Below, piece by piece: positions 13,754 to 22,011 of a DNA stretch of 26,403 nt; within the stretch, counting starts at the first letter, position 1; each line of letters starts with the position of its first letter. The DNA is taken from the NCBI GenBank assembly GCA_937892275.1, contig CALAVG010000268.1, positions 1 through 26,403 of the forward strand, written 5' to 3'. Origin of the DNA: an uncultured Methanomicrobiales archaeon. Lineage in GTDB: Archaea > Thermoplasmatota > Thermoplasmata > Methanomassiliicoccales > Methanomethylophilaceae. A program made the translations under genes and the position numbers. The notes below the pieces were generated by a model that saw only the letters and a list, made by a program, of their open reading frames with translations, had not been told where the DNA came from and searched no databases.

Positions 13754-15412
13754 TCAGAACATCGTTCCCTTGCGGTCGTTGATGATGGGATCTAGATTCA
13801 ATTCCATGAATGCTACAGGATGCGTTATCTCGTAGCCCGTGACGACATCGATGGCCATCTCGCCGAACATACCGATGGGCTGGCCTTTGTAGTAGACCTC
13901 AGCTCCGCGTCCGTCGATGAACGTCTTGATATCCGTGTTCCTGAGCTCGTACTCGCATCCCATCTCCCTGAGGACCGATTCCGTTATGGATTTGATCTCA
14001 GTGAAGGATACCTTTGATGCAGTGTACATGGCGCAGAGGCGGACCTGTATGAGGTTGTCCCTGACCACATTGCCGACCTCGAATATCCTCTGGGGGAGAT
14101 CGCGGTGTTTGTTGTGCCTCAAGATGTTCATCAGACTTGGCATCAGATAGGACCTCAGACATGTGACATCCTCCGTGATGGGGTTAAGGACTCTAACGTT
14201 CTCCACATAGGGGAGCTTTGAGATCTCGAACTCGCCCTTATCGTTGATCAGGGTGAGGGTCATGACCTCCATGAATCCGAGTCCGACCATTATGTCCCTG
14301 ACATCCTCCGAGAATGCATTGGCAGGCTCGAGACCGCCGAAGGTCTGCTTAAGTGAGTAATCTCCTCCGAAGTTCTCGAATCCGTATCCGATTCCGACAT
14401 CCTCGAAGAGGTCCACCTTGTGCATGATGTCAAGCCTGTATGCGGGAGCCACGACGTTGACTGTGTCCCCCTGGGCATCCGCATCCATTCCCATCTTCTT
14501 CAGTGCCGCGACCATGTCTTCCGGGGTCAGCTTGGTTCCGAGGTACTTGTTGCACTCCTCCGCGGAGATGCTGTACCTGGAAGGTGTGAGGTCCGGTGAC
14601 TGGAACGACTCCTTGCCCTCGTGCATGGTGACTGATTCGATCTTGCCTCCGCGCTCGGCCAGAGATGTGCAGACCAGGTCCAATGCACCCTTCACGGCCT
14701 TGCGGTCGAATCCGGTGACATCGATGAACAGGTTGTGGGTCTCGGTGGTGACGGTTGTCAGTGCACCGTTGATGATCGGAGGGAACGACAGGACCTGGTT
14801 GTCCCTGTCGAGGATGATCGGATACTGCTTGTATCCTTCCAGAAGATGTGCGTAATCGCGTCCCTTCTCGTGCTTAGTGAGGATCTCTTCCATGTCCATC
14901 TCCTCTGTCTTCGCAAGAGGGACGAATCTGATGGTGTGCGGGTCCGCTAGCCTGTATGTGAACGGACCGTTCACCTTGTCGAGATCATGGATACCGATCG
15001 CGAGCTTCTTCCTCTTCCTTCCGATGGTCGTGTGCAGCTTCTCCTGCATCTCCATGATGGACTTCAGCATGTTGTCGCTGATGTTGACGCCTCTGACTAC
15101 ACCGCAAAGGAAGTACGGCCTGACATCCTTGACCGAATCGTCGATGTACACATCGATATCGGATTTGGAAACATCGTATGTCTTGAGACCGGTCTCTATT
15201 CCAAGGAATGCTCTGAGACCCCTTGCCGTGCCTTCGACGCTGTAGAGATCAGGACGATCCGGGAAGAATTCGACGGACATGTCATCGTTTCCGGCCTCGG
15301 CGTGTTCGATATCGGCCCCGATCATGGGGATCCTCTCAACGAGGGTGTCCATGGGGATCTCCTGTCCGATGATGGAGCACAGGTCGCTGTACTTGAAGTT
15401 TATTACAGGCAT
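13754..15412 (-). CDS. pheT: Phenylalanyl-tRNA synthetase beta subunit, archaeal type
   Basis: PheT pairs with PheS to charge tRNA-Phe and holds tRNA-binding and editing domains. At 552 residues it has the archaeal/eukaryotic length, lacking the extra N-terminal domain of bacterial PheT. Typical segments are MPVINFKYSDLCSIIGQEIP, VEFFPDRPDLYSVEGTARGL (DRPDLYSVEG is a family hallmark), FIDVTGFDRKAVKGALDLV, DIMHKVDLFEDVGIGYGFEN and VEVMTLTLIND-like MEVMTLTLINDKGEF. pheS is not in the window. ATG 15412 lies about 27 bases behind the TATA element AGTATAAA (15437-15444), so a leaderless mRNA is likely; the frame upstream to 15430 is not needed. Confidence 0.95.
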   Translation of the reverse strand: MPVINFKYSDLCSIIGQEIPMDTLVERIPMIGADIEHAEAGNDDMSVEFFPDRPDLYSVEGTARGLRAFLGIETGLKTYDVSKSDIDVYIDDSVKDVRPYFLCGVVRGVNISDNMLKSIMEMQEKLHTTIGRKRKKLAIGIHDLDKVNGPFTYRLADPHTIRFVPLAKTEEMDMEEILTKHEKGRDYAHLLEGYKQYPIILDRDNQVLSFPPIINGALTTVTTETHNLFIDVTGFDRKAVKGALDLVCTSLAERGGKIESVTMHEGKESFQSPDLTPSRYSISAEECNKYLGTKLTPEDMVAALKKMGMDADAQGDTVNVVAPAYRLDIMHKVDLFEDVGIGYGFENFGGDYSLKQTFGGLEPANAFSEDVRDIMVGLGFMEVMTLTLINDKGEFEISKLPYVENVRVLNPITEDVTCLRSYLMPSLMNILRHNKHRDLPQRIFEVGNVVRDNLIQVRLCAMYTASKVSFTEIKSITESVLREMGCEYELRNTDIKTFIDGRGAEVYYKGQPIGMFGEMAIDVVTGYEITHPVAFMELNLDPIINDRKGTMF

Positions 15413-15436
15413 GAGTTCTCGATAATACATCCCTGA

Positions 15437-15444
15437 TTTATACT
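15437..15444 (-). promoter_or_regulatory. TATA box of the pheT-peroxiredoxin operon
   Basis: AGTATAAA on the minus strand lies about 28 bases before ATG 15412. The spacing suits a leaderless transcript and supports that start over the upstream one. Confidence 0.5.
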
Positions 15445-15473
15445 ATCGCGCACGCCTACCCGCGCAATTCGCT

Positions 15474-16817
15474 TCAGATATCGATGTTGAGGACGAATTC
15501 CAGGGAATAATTGGGATACTTCTCCCGTACCTCGGCCTTTATCTGCTCGAAGATGGCATCACGATCCTTCGCATCGTAATCGATGATCATGTCGAGATTG
15601 ATTACCTTCTTCGCCGGATCCAATCTGAAACCGTGGGCCTGGATGACCTCGGGATGCGAGAAAACGATGTCCAGGACAGTATCGCGGATGGCCTTGGCAC
15701 GGGGGTTATTGTCTATTGTGTATATCCCCACTGCGGCGATAAGGACCATATGCTTCTCCGCCACCCTTCTGACGATCCTGCGCTGCATCATGTCCAGTTC
15801 CACTGCGGTCATGTACCCGGGGACCTCGACGTGAACGGAACCGACTATCCTGTTGGGGCCGTAGCTGTGCAGGATGAGGTCGTACGTTCCGTTGGCGTTC
15901 TCCTCCTCGCATATGGTCTTCTAGATCTCCTCCACCAGCTCGTTGTCGGCACGGCGTCCGAGGATGTCGTCCAATGCCTCGAATATAAGCCCGAGACCGG
16001 CCTTGGCGATGAAGATGGCGATCAGTATTCCGACATATGCCTCCAGACTTATTCCGAATGCTATGAAGATCAATGCTGATAGTAGGACAGAGGTGGACAG
16101 CAGAGAATCGTAGTACGCATCCTTACCCGAGGCCGCCAGGGCACTCGAGTTGACCTTCTTTCCGACCGATTGGAAATAGTTTCCCAGAGCGATCTTCATA
16201 AGGATGGCCACGAACATGATACCCAACGCCGCTGCCGTATAGGTCGCCTCATCGGGCTCGATTATCTTCTCGATGGAATCCTTCAAAGCTGTTATACCGG
16301 CATACACGATGATGGCTGCGATGATCATCGTGGTCAGATACTCTATCCTGCCGTACCCGAACGGATGGTTCTTGTCAGGTTCCTTGCCTGCCAGCTTCGT
16401 TCCTATGATGGTGACGACCGAGGACAGGGCATCCGTGAAGTTGTTGACCGCATCCAACGTGATCGCGATAGAGTTGGTCATCACTCCGAGCAGCGCCTTG
16501 ACCGCCGCAAGAAGTAGGTTGGCGATTATCCCCACCAGGCTAGTCCTGACGACGACCTTCTCCCTGGCCTCCATGTCAATCTTATCAGGGAGTTCGTCAG
16601 CGGACTTTCCGCCCGTAAGGAGCCTTATAGGCATTATCGTCCCGTCGGCCAGACGGTTGACCGGTTCCAGATTCTCATCGACGAAATTGCGAACGGGTTC
16701 GATGGTCTCGTCCGCTATGCGGCGGACCTGCTCCGTCGTGCCGTCAGCGATACGCTTTACGGGCTCTATGGCCTCACCAGCCACCTTCCTGAATGATTTG
16801 ATCGTGTCACCTACCAA
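15474..16817 (-). CDS. Cation diffusion facilitator transporter with an in-frame amber (TAG) codon
   Basis: The protein should export divalent metal ions (Zn, Fe, Mn or Co) in exchange for protons. Residues about 85-280 form the six-helix CDF domain (MTNSIAITLDAVNNFTDALS with the first metal site; HPFGYGRIEYLTTMIIA; GKDAYYDSLLSTSVLLSAL with the second). Codon 299 (15921-15923) is TAG. The same frame continues without a break into a typical CDF cytoplasmic domain (LILHSYGPNRIVGSVHVEVP) and a second metal-binding-like module (VIQAHGFRLDPAKKVINLDM), ending in TGA: 447 residues if TAG is read. Residues 6-71 are six 11-residue repeats, which support the TTG start at 16817. It overlaps the hmgA end by 11 bases. 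Confidence 0.85.
15921..15923 (-). other. In-frame UAG, likely pyrrolysine codon in the CDF transporter
   Basis: The minus strand reads GAG-ATC-TAG-AAG-ACC. The codon falls between the last membrane helix and the cytoplasmic domain, a place where CDF proteins often have Lys, so a single AAG to TAG change would explain it. No frameshift or other stop lies nearby. Confidence 0.55.
16605..16802 (-). repeat. Six 11-residue repeats at the CDF N-terminus
   Basis: Residues 6-71 are six units of 11 residues: IKSFRKVAGEA, IEPVKRIADGT, TEQVRRIADET, IEPVRNFVDEN, LEPVNRLADGT and IMPIRLLTGGK. The consensus is IEPV-basic-basic-I-A-D-G/E-T. Eleven-residue periodicity is typical of extended amphipathic helices that lie on a membrane or form right-handed coiled coils. 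It is not part of the CDF family core. Confidence 0.75.
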
Positions 16818-17961
16818 GTGTCTTATGGGCCTGGCCCAGCTGTCCTGCAGCCTGTGCGGCCAATGTGGACAGCTCTCCGGCCAGTACTGTAGAGGCCACT
16901 ACCTCCGAGAGCTTCTTCGCCTTTCCGGCTCCGCTGCACCCGATCATCTGAAGGGCTTCCTTTTGAAATGGGAGGGATGTTCCTCCTCCGACCGTGCCGA
17001 CCTCGACCGTGGGCATGCGTACGCAGATGTACAGATCCCCGCCGACGTCCTCGCAGGTCGTGATAGCCATGCTGCCTCCGACGACCTGCGCCGGATCCTG
17101 GCCTGTTGCAATGTAAAGTGCCGCCACCATGTTCGCAGCGTGTGCGTTGGCACCCAATGTGCCCGCGATGCTGCTGCCTACCAGGTTCTTCCTGTAGTTC
17201 GTCTCCACTATGGCGGATGTGCTGGTATGCAGCTTCTCCTCGACTATGGCCGACGGGATCGTTGCCTCGGCGATGACGGTCTTGCCTCTTCCGAAAATCA
17301 TGTTGATCGCTGCCGGTTTCTTGTCCGAGCACATGTTGCCTGATACGGATATCATCACTGCACCCGTCTCCTTCTCGACCAGCCTGCAGACAGCTTCCGA
17401 AGCAATGGTGGCCATGTTCATTCCCATGGCATCCGCAGTATCGAAGGAGAGCCTCATGTAAAGGCTCCTTCCGTCCGGGAAGAATTCCATGTCGACGAGT
17501 CTTCCGTGACTGGTCGTCTTGGAGACTTCCGCATCGATGATATCCATATTGGACTCTATCCAATCCATGACCTTCTTGGAATGCTCGATGCCTTTCACCC
17601 TGAAAACAGGTGCGCGAGTCATGGCATCGGCGAAGACAGCTGTCCTCACTCCTCCTGATGCATTGATTACAGACATCCCTCTTGAGATGGATGCCACCAG
17701 TGCACCTTCCGTCGTTGCCAGCGGTATGAGGAATTCGCCTTTGGCGTACTCACCTTCGATCTTGACCGGACCGGCATAACCTAACGGTATCTGAACGGTA
17801 CCAATCATGTTCTCGATGTTCTTCGAGGCCAGTTCGGGATCGAATCCGTAGTTCGATATCGCTTCGAGCTTCACTCCCGTGTACTCTTCTGCAGCGGAAC
17901 GGCGTTCATCCGCATCCGCTTTCGTCTTTCCGCGGTTCTTGAGACCGTTGATACCAGTCAT
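16807..17961 (-). CDS. hmgA: Hydroxymethylglutaryl-CoA reductase (NADPH), class I
   Basis: HmgA reduces HMG-CoA to mevalonate, the committed step to isoprenoid membrane lipids in archaea. The 384-residue soluble protein has the class I motifs: ENMIGTVQIPLGYAGPVKI, PLATTEGALVASISRG (catalytic Glu), DAMGMNMATIASEAV (cofactor site), GTLGANAHAANMVAALYIAT GQDPAQ (catalytic Asp), VGTVGGGTSLPFQ and the late catalytic His in GQLGQAHKTL. ATG 17961 lies about 28 bases behind a TTTAATTTAATC box (17984-17995), consistent with a leaderless mRNA. The amber-containing CDF transporter gene overlaps its end, so both are probably on one transcript. Confidence 0.96.
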   Translation of the reverse strand: MTGINGLKNRGKTKADADERRSAAEEYTGVKLEAISNYGFDPELASKNIENMIGTVQIPLGYAGPVKIEGEYAKGEFLIPLATTEGALVASISRGMSVINASGGVRTAVFADAMTRAPVFRVKGIEHSKKVMDWIESNMDIIDAEVSKTTSHGRLVDMEFFPDGRSLYMRLSFDTADAMGMNMATIASEAVCRLVEKETGAVMISVSGNMCSDKKPAAINMIFGRGKTVIAEATIPSAIVEEKLHTSTSAIVETNYRKNLVGSSIAGTLGANAHAANMVAALYIATGQDPAQVVGGSMAITTCEDVGGDLYICVRMPTVEVGTVGGGTSLPFQKEALQMIGCSGAGKAKKLSEVVASTVLAGELSTLAAQAAGQLGQAHKTLGR

Positions 17962-17983
17962 GATACCGGACCGTATGTCCTTT

Positions 17984-17995
17984 GATTAAATTAAA
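17984..17995 (-). promoter_or_regulatory. TATA box of hmgA
   Basis: TTTAATTTAATC on the minus strand is centred about 28 bases before ATG 17961. Confidence 0.4.
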
Positions 17996-18017
17996 TGTCC
18001 GATGGGGATATTGGCGA

Positions 18018-18404
18018 TCATGATTTCGACGCCATCTCCCCTTTCTTCTTCTCCTTCCTCTTGCGAAGGATCGTGAATATCACCCAGACGATCGCTGTGG
18101 ATATCAGGGGGATGATCGCACGCGTCACATCTCCGAGTATGTAGTAAGCGACTATCATACCCAGTATGCCGAATATGCCGAACCATCTGAATACGGCACC
18201 GCCACCCAGAAGGAGCATGAATCCTATCATGACCGCGAAGATCAGGATCTGTATCAGGGTCTGGGAGCTGATGAAGAGGAATCCACTGTCACTAACGGCA
18301 GCCGTGATGTACGGTGTGATGTAAGTGTCCGTGATGTACGGCACCACTATAACGAACAGCAGGGTCATTGCCACACCTGCCGAGAATTTGACTACTACTC
18401 CCAT
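18018..18404 (-). CDS. Small membrane protein, 128 aa, unknown role
   Basis: There are about four hydrophobic segments: SAGVAMTLLFVIVVPYITDT, SSQTLIQILIFAVMIGFMLL, WFGIFGILGMIVAYYILGDV and AIIPLISTAIVWVIFTIL. A strongly basic cytoplasmic tail follows (RKRKEKKKG). No family is recognised. ATG 18404 lies about 27 bases after a TATA-like element on the minus strand near 18427-18434, so it is preferred over the upstream start at 18422. The gene is divergent from the TPR gene at 18465 and separated from hmgA by 56 bases. Confidence 0.65.
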   Translation of the reverse strand: MGVVVKFSAGVAMTLLFVIVVPYITDTYITPYITAAVSDSGFLFISSQTLIQILIFAVMIGFMLLLGGGAVFRWFGIFGILGMIVAYYILGDVTRAIIPLISTAIVWVIFTILRKRKEKKKGEMASKS

Positions 18405-18464
18405 ACGGTGCCGTAGAAACAACCGACATAAGACATTTTACCTAGTTGTGTCTACTCTGGTACG

Positions 18465-19094
18465 ATGAGCTCAGACCCAGCGTATGATGCGTGCAGCAAA
18501 GCGAAGAGACAGTACGACAGCGGGAATATAGAGGGTGCCGTGAACACCCTCGAGGATTATCTCAAGACCGACCCTCACAACTGCAAGGTCAGACTGCAGC
18601 TCGCCCAGCACATCCTCTACGGACTCAAGGACGAGAAATACGGACTCATGCAGCTGGATGCGGTCATGGACATCGACCCCGATTATGTGGATGGCCTGAA
18701 GGCTCAGATATCGTACCTGGCCGAGAACAAGAAGAACAACAAAGAGACCAACGAGAAGTTCCAAAGACTCCTCGAGCTGGAACCCACCTCGGACATCTAC
18801 AACACATATGCCAGGTTCCTTAGGAACCAGATGATCGACTTCCCCAAGGCGCAGGAATACTACGAGAAGGCAATCGCCATGAACCCCAACAAGTTCGAGT
18901 ACCATCAGAACTACGCGGCGCTCCTCCTCAACGATATCAAAGATTATGAGAGGGCCAAGGAGGAGCTCGAGATCCTGATGGAACTCAAGCCCGGCGACTG
19001 GAAGATCAAGGACAACTACAACCGTCTTCTCAGGGAAAAGTTCGACAAGAACGGCAACGTCAAGAAGTCCAGATTCGCCTTCCTCAAGCGCTGA
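18465..19094 (+). CDS. Tetratricopeptide-repeat protein
   Basis: The 209-residue soluble protein is built of TPR helices: AKRQYDSGNIEGAVNTLEDY LKTDPHNCKVRLQLAQHIL, YGLMQLDAVMDIDPDYVDGL, RFLRNQMIDFPKAQEYYEKA IAMNPNKFEYHQNYAAL and DYERAKEELEILMELKPGDW. The end is basic (KKSRFAFLKR). TPR proteins are scaffolds for protein complexes; the partner is unknown. The stop lies one base from the convergent stop of the next zinc-ribbon gene, so the two transcripts must overlap. Confidence 0.8.
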   Translation: MSSDPAYDACSKAKRQYDSGNIEGAVNTLEDYLKTDPHNCKVRLQLAQHILYGLKDEKYGLMQLDAVMDIDPDYVDGLKAQISYLAENKKNNKETNEKFQRLLELEPTSDIYNTYARFLRNQMIDFPKAQEYYEKAIAMNPNKFEYHQNYAALLLNDIKDYERAKEELEILMELKPGDWKIKDNYNRLLREKFDKNGNVKKSRFAFLKR

Positions 19095-19095
19095 A

Positions 19096-19596
19096 TCACA
19101 GTTTCTTGCCGCAGTGGATGCACTTCTTGACCTTGCGGTTGATGTATGCGCAGTGAGCGCACTGCGGAAGACCCTCTACCGACAGGGCGTTGATACCGTC
19201 GCCTCTCCATCCGGACCTGACGATAGCGGAATCGATCTTCTCCCTGTCCGTGCTGAGCTCGTTGTTGTACCTCAGCATATCCTCGTTGAACATCAGGATG
19301 GCGTCCTCCCTCTCGTGGGCGATGACATCCACCTTGTCATATATGTCCTGGATCTTGTCCAGTTTCTTCTGGGTCTTGACCCTGACCATCTCGACGGGCT
19401 GGGTCCTGAGGACACGGGACAGTTTCTTGATCTCGAGATCCATCGCGGAATGGAGCTGGTCGATCGTGTAATCTTCGAAAGGACTGTATCCCAGGAGCCA
19501 ATAGATGTTGAACCTGCGGTCGATGTACAGTTCGTTACCGCCCTGCGGCATCTCGACCTGCTCCTTTTCCTCTTTCTTTCTCGAGAAGAATCCCAT
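19096..19596 (-). CDS. Helical protein with C-terminal zinc ribbon
   Basis: From ATG 19596 the protein has 166 residues. It starts with a basic patch (MGFFSRKKEEKEQ) and has a conserved-looking middle (YIDRRFNIYWLLGYSPFEDY TIDQLHSAM), which resembles a short J-domain-like or helical module without a clear HPD. A C-terminal zinc ribbon follows: CAHCAYINRKVKKCIHC. The function is not recognised. Codons upstream to 19635 contain the likely TATA-like element (near 19623), so the shorter start is preferred. The end is convergent with the TPR gene, one base apart. Confidence 0.65.
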   Translation of the reverse strand: MGFFSRKKEEKEQVEMPQGGNELYIDRRFNIYWLLGYSPFEDYTIDQLHSAMDLEIKKLSRVLRTQPVEMVRVKTQKKLDKIQDIYDKVDVIAHEREDAILMFNEDMLRYNNELSTDREKIDSAIVRSGWRGDGINALSVEGLPQCAHCAYINRKVKKCIHCGKKL

Positions 19597-19720
19597 GTAT
19601 GGTGCAACGCATCTCCCCACGTAAAAAGATATCATCGGCTCCGCCAGACATAAAACGTCAAATAGGGCCTAACCTTAATTGTCCGTATCGGCGGCATGTT
19701 CCGTCCTAGGGGTATCATCG

Positions 19721-21337
19721 ATGGCCTACGAAAAGAAAGAGCGCAAGAGCGGTTCGGAGCACTTCGAGAAAAAGGATGCCGACAGGCCATACAGGAAGGG
19801 CAGTCAGGGCGACCGCAGACCCCGCAGGGAATTCTCCGACAGGAAGGGCGACCGTCCGAAGAGGGAAGGTTTCGAGAAGAAACACCCCGAAGCAAGGGAA
19901 GAGCCTCAGGAAACGAGGAAGCTCCTGCTCCCCCAGGATGCATCCAGACTCCTGTACAGAGGTATCGACTGCCTGGAGAACGGCAATCCGGACCTGGCCA
20001 TGATCATGTTCCTCCACGGATCGGTCATGATGAGCGAGGGTTGCGAGAACAATGCCGACCGCATACTCAAGGAGACCAGAAGATCCAACTTCCAGGACCT
20101 AAGGGCCAGGATCGGACCCCAGTGCAGCGAGGACGCCCTCACAGAATATGATTATCTGTGCATCAGCAGGGACAAGGGATACGACCGCACTTACTTCGAC
20201 AACGAGTACGGCAAGGGGAACACCCATGCCATCTACCGCAGGATATGCCTCGAGGAGATCGAAGCCGATGATCCTATCATCGATGATTTCGCATCCAGAT
20301 ACCCTGACGACGGCAAAAAGGTCATGAAGGGACTGGAGCTGCTAAAGAGGAAGAAGGATTCCGAAATAGCTTCCAGACATCTTGAGAGGATCGAGGAGGG
20401 CATCAGGCTCAAGCTGTCGGTATACGTGATGTTCACGCGTGCCATGAACGGCGATGCAAAGGCAGTGAAGGAACTGAAACAGAACTCCAAGACCGTACCC
20501 GAAGCGGCATTCTTCAGCGAATTCCTCTCCGCCAAGGCGGAAGGCAACCAGATCGAATGGCTGAAGGCCAAATACCCCCAGTACAAGGACATCATCATCT
20601 CGAGACAGGGCGAGTTCAAGATACAGGACGATCCGTTCGGTATGTTCCTCAAGGCCAAGAACCTGGAGATGAAGAAGGAGGAGTACATGTCCGTCATGAT
20701 GAACGCCGCAAGGGCGGGTAGTTCCGAGGCGATGGATGAGCTCTCCAACAAGATGTTCAGGAATGATGTGAGGAAATGCCTTGCAGGCATTCACCTGAAG
20801 AACGGCGACCTCACCAACCTCATCATAGTCTACCAGGCAGGATTGGATGACACCTATTATCTGGACCAATACTGCGGCAGCGATCCCGAAAAGATCCTTG
20901 AGGTCGGAAGGGAACTGGGCAAGCAGAGCGTGGCCAAGGAAATCGATTGGCTCAAGGACCATTACGACAAGGGCCTGGAGTTCTGCAGACAGGCGCTCGT
21001 AGATAAGTCTCTTAATGATTTCTACCGCTCCAAAAAGATGATCTACGCCCTGCACGACGTAGGTGCCGACAGGGAGGCGGCGGAGTTATATTTCGAGATG
21101 GAGGGCGACCCGGAGGTACCTTCGGTCAAGTGGCTGAAGAAGGTCTGCGGATCCAACGAAGTGAAGGAATATGTACGCGACCATTACGAGCAGAAGGAAG
21201 ACCTCGCCACGTTCGACTCCATATTCGAGGACGACGGGTACGAGAGACGCCCCAAGAGATTCTCTAGTGGCCCCCGCAAATCTTTCGGAAAACCGTCCGG
21301 GAAGAGACCTTTCAAAGACCGCAGGAGCCGCGACTGA
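19721..21337 (+). CDS. Large helical-repeat protein with basic disordered ends
   Basis: This 538-residue protein has a highly charged, low-complexity N-terminus (residues 1-65; repeated DR, RK, KKE and RP, such as DRRPRREFSDRKGDRPKREG) and a similar basic C-terminus (RRPKRFSSGPRKSFGKPSG). Between them lies a long helical array of TPR/Sel1-like units (LLYRGIDCLENGNPDLAMIM; EYMSVMMNAARAGSSEAMDE). Basic disordered tails of this kind usually bind nucleic acid; RNA binding is a guess. ATG 19721 starts the charged tail; the frame upstream to 19679 adds only an unlike, neutral stretch. No enzyme motif is present. Confidence 0.7.
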   Translation: MAYEKKERKSGSEHFEKKDADRPYRKGSQGDRRPRREFSDRKGDRPKREGFEKKHPEAREEPQETRKLLLPQDASRLLYRGIDCLENGNPDLAMIMFLHGSVMMSEGCENNADRILKETRRSNFQDLRARIGPQCSEDALTEYDYLCISRDKGYDRTYFDNEYGKGNTHAIYRRICLEEIEADDPIIDDFASRYPDDGKKVMKGLELLKRKKDSEIASRHLERIEEGIRLKLSVYVMFTRAMNGDAKAVKELKQNSKTVPEAAFFSEFLSAKAEGNQIEWLKAKYPQYKDIIISRQGEFKIQDDPFGMFLKAKNLEMKKEEYMSVMMNAARAGSSEAMDELSNKMFRNDVRKCLAGIHLKNGDLTNLIIVYQAGLDDTYYLDQYCGSDPEKILEVGRELGKQSVAKEIDWLKDHYDKGLEFCRQALVDKSLNDFYRSKKMIYALHDVGADREAAELYFEMEGDPEVPSVKWLKKVCGSNEVKEYVRDHYEQKEDLATFDSIFEDDGYERRPKRFSSGPRKSFGKPSGKRPFKDRRSRD

Positions 21338-21358
21338 ATCTGACGAAAGGCGATAGCA

Positions 21359-21366
21359 TTTATATA
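21359..21366 (+). promoter_or_regulatory. TATA box of tbp
   Basis: TTTATATA lies 26 bases before ATG 21389, the standard distance for a leaderless mRNA. It therefore favours 21389 over the ATG at 21377, which is only about 15 bases from the box. Confidence 0.5.
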
Positions 21367-21388
21367 CTGCTTATAAATGCCTAGGTAC

Positions 21389-21937
21389 ATGTGGGACCTT
21401 CACGTACAGAACATTGTAGCATCAACGCAACTTTCCGATGGATTCGATCTTACCAAAATCATGGAGGGTCTGACCGATTCAAAATATGACCCCCACACAT
21501 TCCCGGGACTCGTTTATAGGGTAAAGGACCCTAAGACTTCCGTCCTTCTGTTCAGATCCGGAAAGGCTGTCTTCACCGGTTCCACCGACCTGAAGATGCT
21601 TGAGGCCTCGGTCAACAAAGTCCTTACGGATCTCAGAGCGATTGGTCAGGACGTCTACGAGAACCCTAAGACCGAGATCCAGAACATGGTCTCATCAGCA
21701 GATCTCGGAAACGAAGTCAACCTCAACACCACTGCGATTACACTCGGACTCGAGAAGGTCGAATATGAGCCCGAGCAGTTCCCCGGTCTCGTGTACAGGA
21801 TCAATGACCCCAAGGTCGTCATCCTTCTCTTCGGATCCGGTAAGATTGTCATCGCCGGTGCAAAGAGGATCGAGGAGGCAGGAAGAGCCGTCGACAACCT
21901 TGCCGAAGAGCTCAGAAGTGCCGGACTCCTTCCGTGA
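21389..21937 (+). CDS. tbp: TATA-box-binding protein
   Basis: TBP binds the TATA element and recruits TFB and RNA polymerase. The 182-residue protein is the usual saddle of two imperfect repeats: first VQNIVASTQLSDGFDLTKIM with FPGLVYRVKDPKTSVLLFRS GKAVFTGS, then IQNMVSSADLGNEVNLNTTA with FPGLVYRINDPKVVILLFGS GKIVIAGA. Length and motifs are normal. ATG 21389 (MWDLHVQNIV) is chosen from the TATA spacing; ATG 21377 would add only four residues. The gene ends in a good hairpin terminator, and an insertion sequence lies right behind it. Confidence 0.95.
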   Translation: MWDLHVQNIVASTQLSDGFDLTKIMEGLTDSKYDPHTFPGLVYRVKDPKTSVLLFRSGKAVFTGSTDLKMLEASVNKVLTDLRAIGQDVYENPKTEIQNMVSSADLGNEVNLNTTAITLGLEKVEYEPEQFPGLVYRINDPKVVILLFGSGKIVIAGAKRIEEAGRAVDNLAEELRSAGLLP

Positions 21938-21956
21938 ACAGAAACCACAATCCAAG

Positions 21957-21973
21957 GGCTGCCAAGTGCAGCC
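21957..21973 (+). terminator. Terminator of tbp
   Basis: GGCTGC-CAAGT-GCAGCC is a 6-bp stem with a 5-base loop followed by ATTTCATTTTT. It ends 14 bases before the left end of the insertion sequence. Confidence 0.65.
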
Positions 21974-21987
21974 ATTTCATTTTTAAC

Positions 21988-22007
21988 ATGACTGTGTTTT
22001 GTATCCC
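21988..22007 (+). repeat. Left terminal inverted repeat of the insertion sequence
   Basis: ATGACTGTGTTTTGTATCCC, identical over 20 of 20 bases to the reverse complement of the right end. The outer flank is AAC. Confidence 0.9.
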
Positions 22008-22011
22008 CAAA

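Noticed and set aside
16823..17563. 246-codon frame inside hmgA on the same strand
   Set aside because: Shadow frame of His/Arg/Gly-rich nonsense; hmgA itself is certain.
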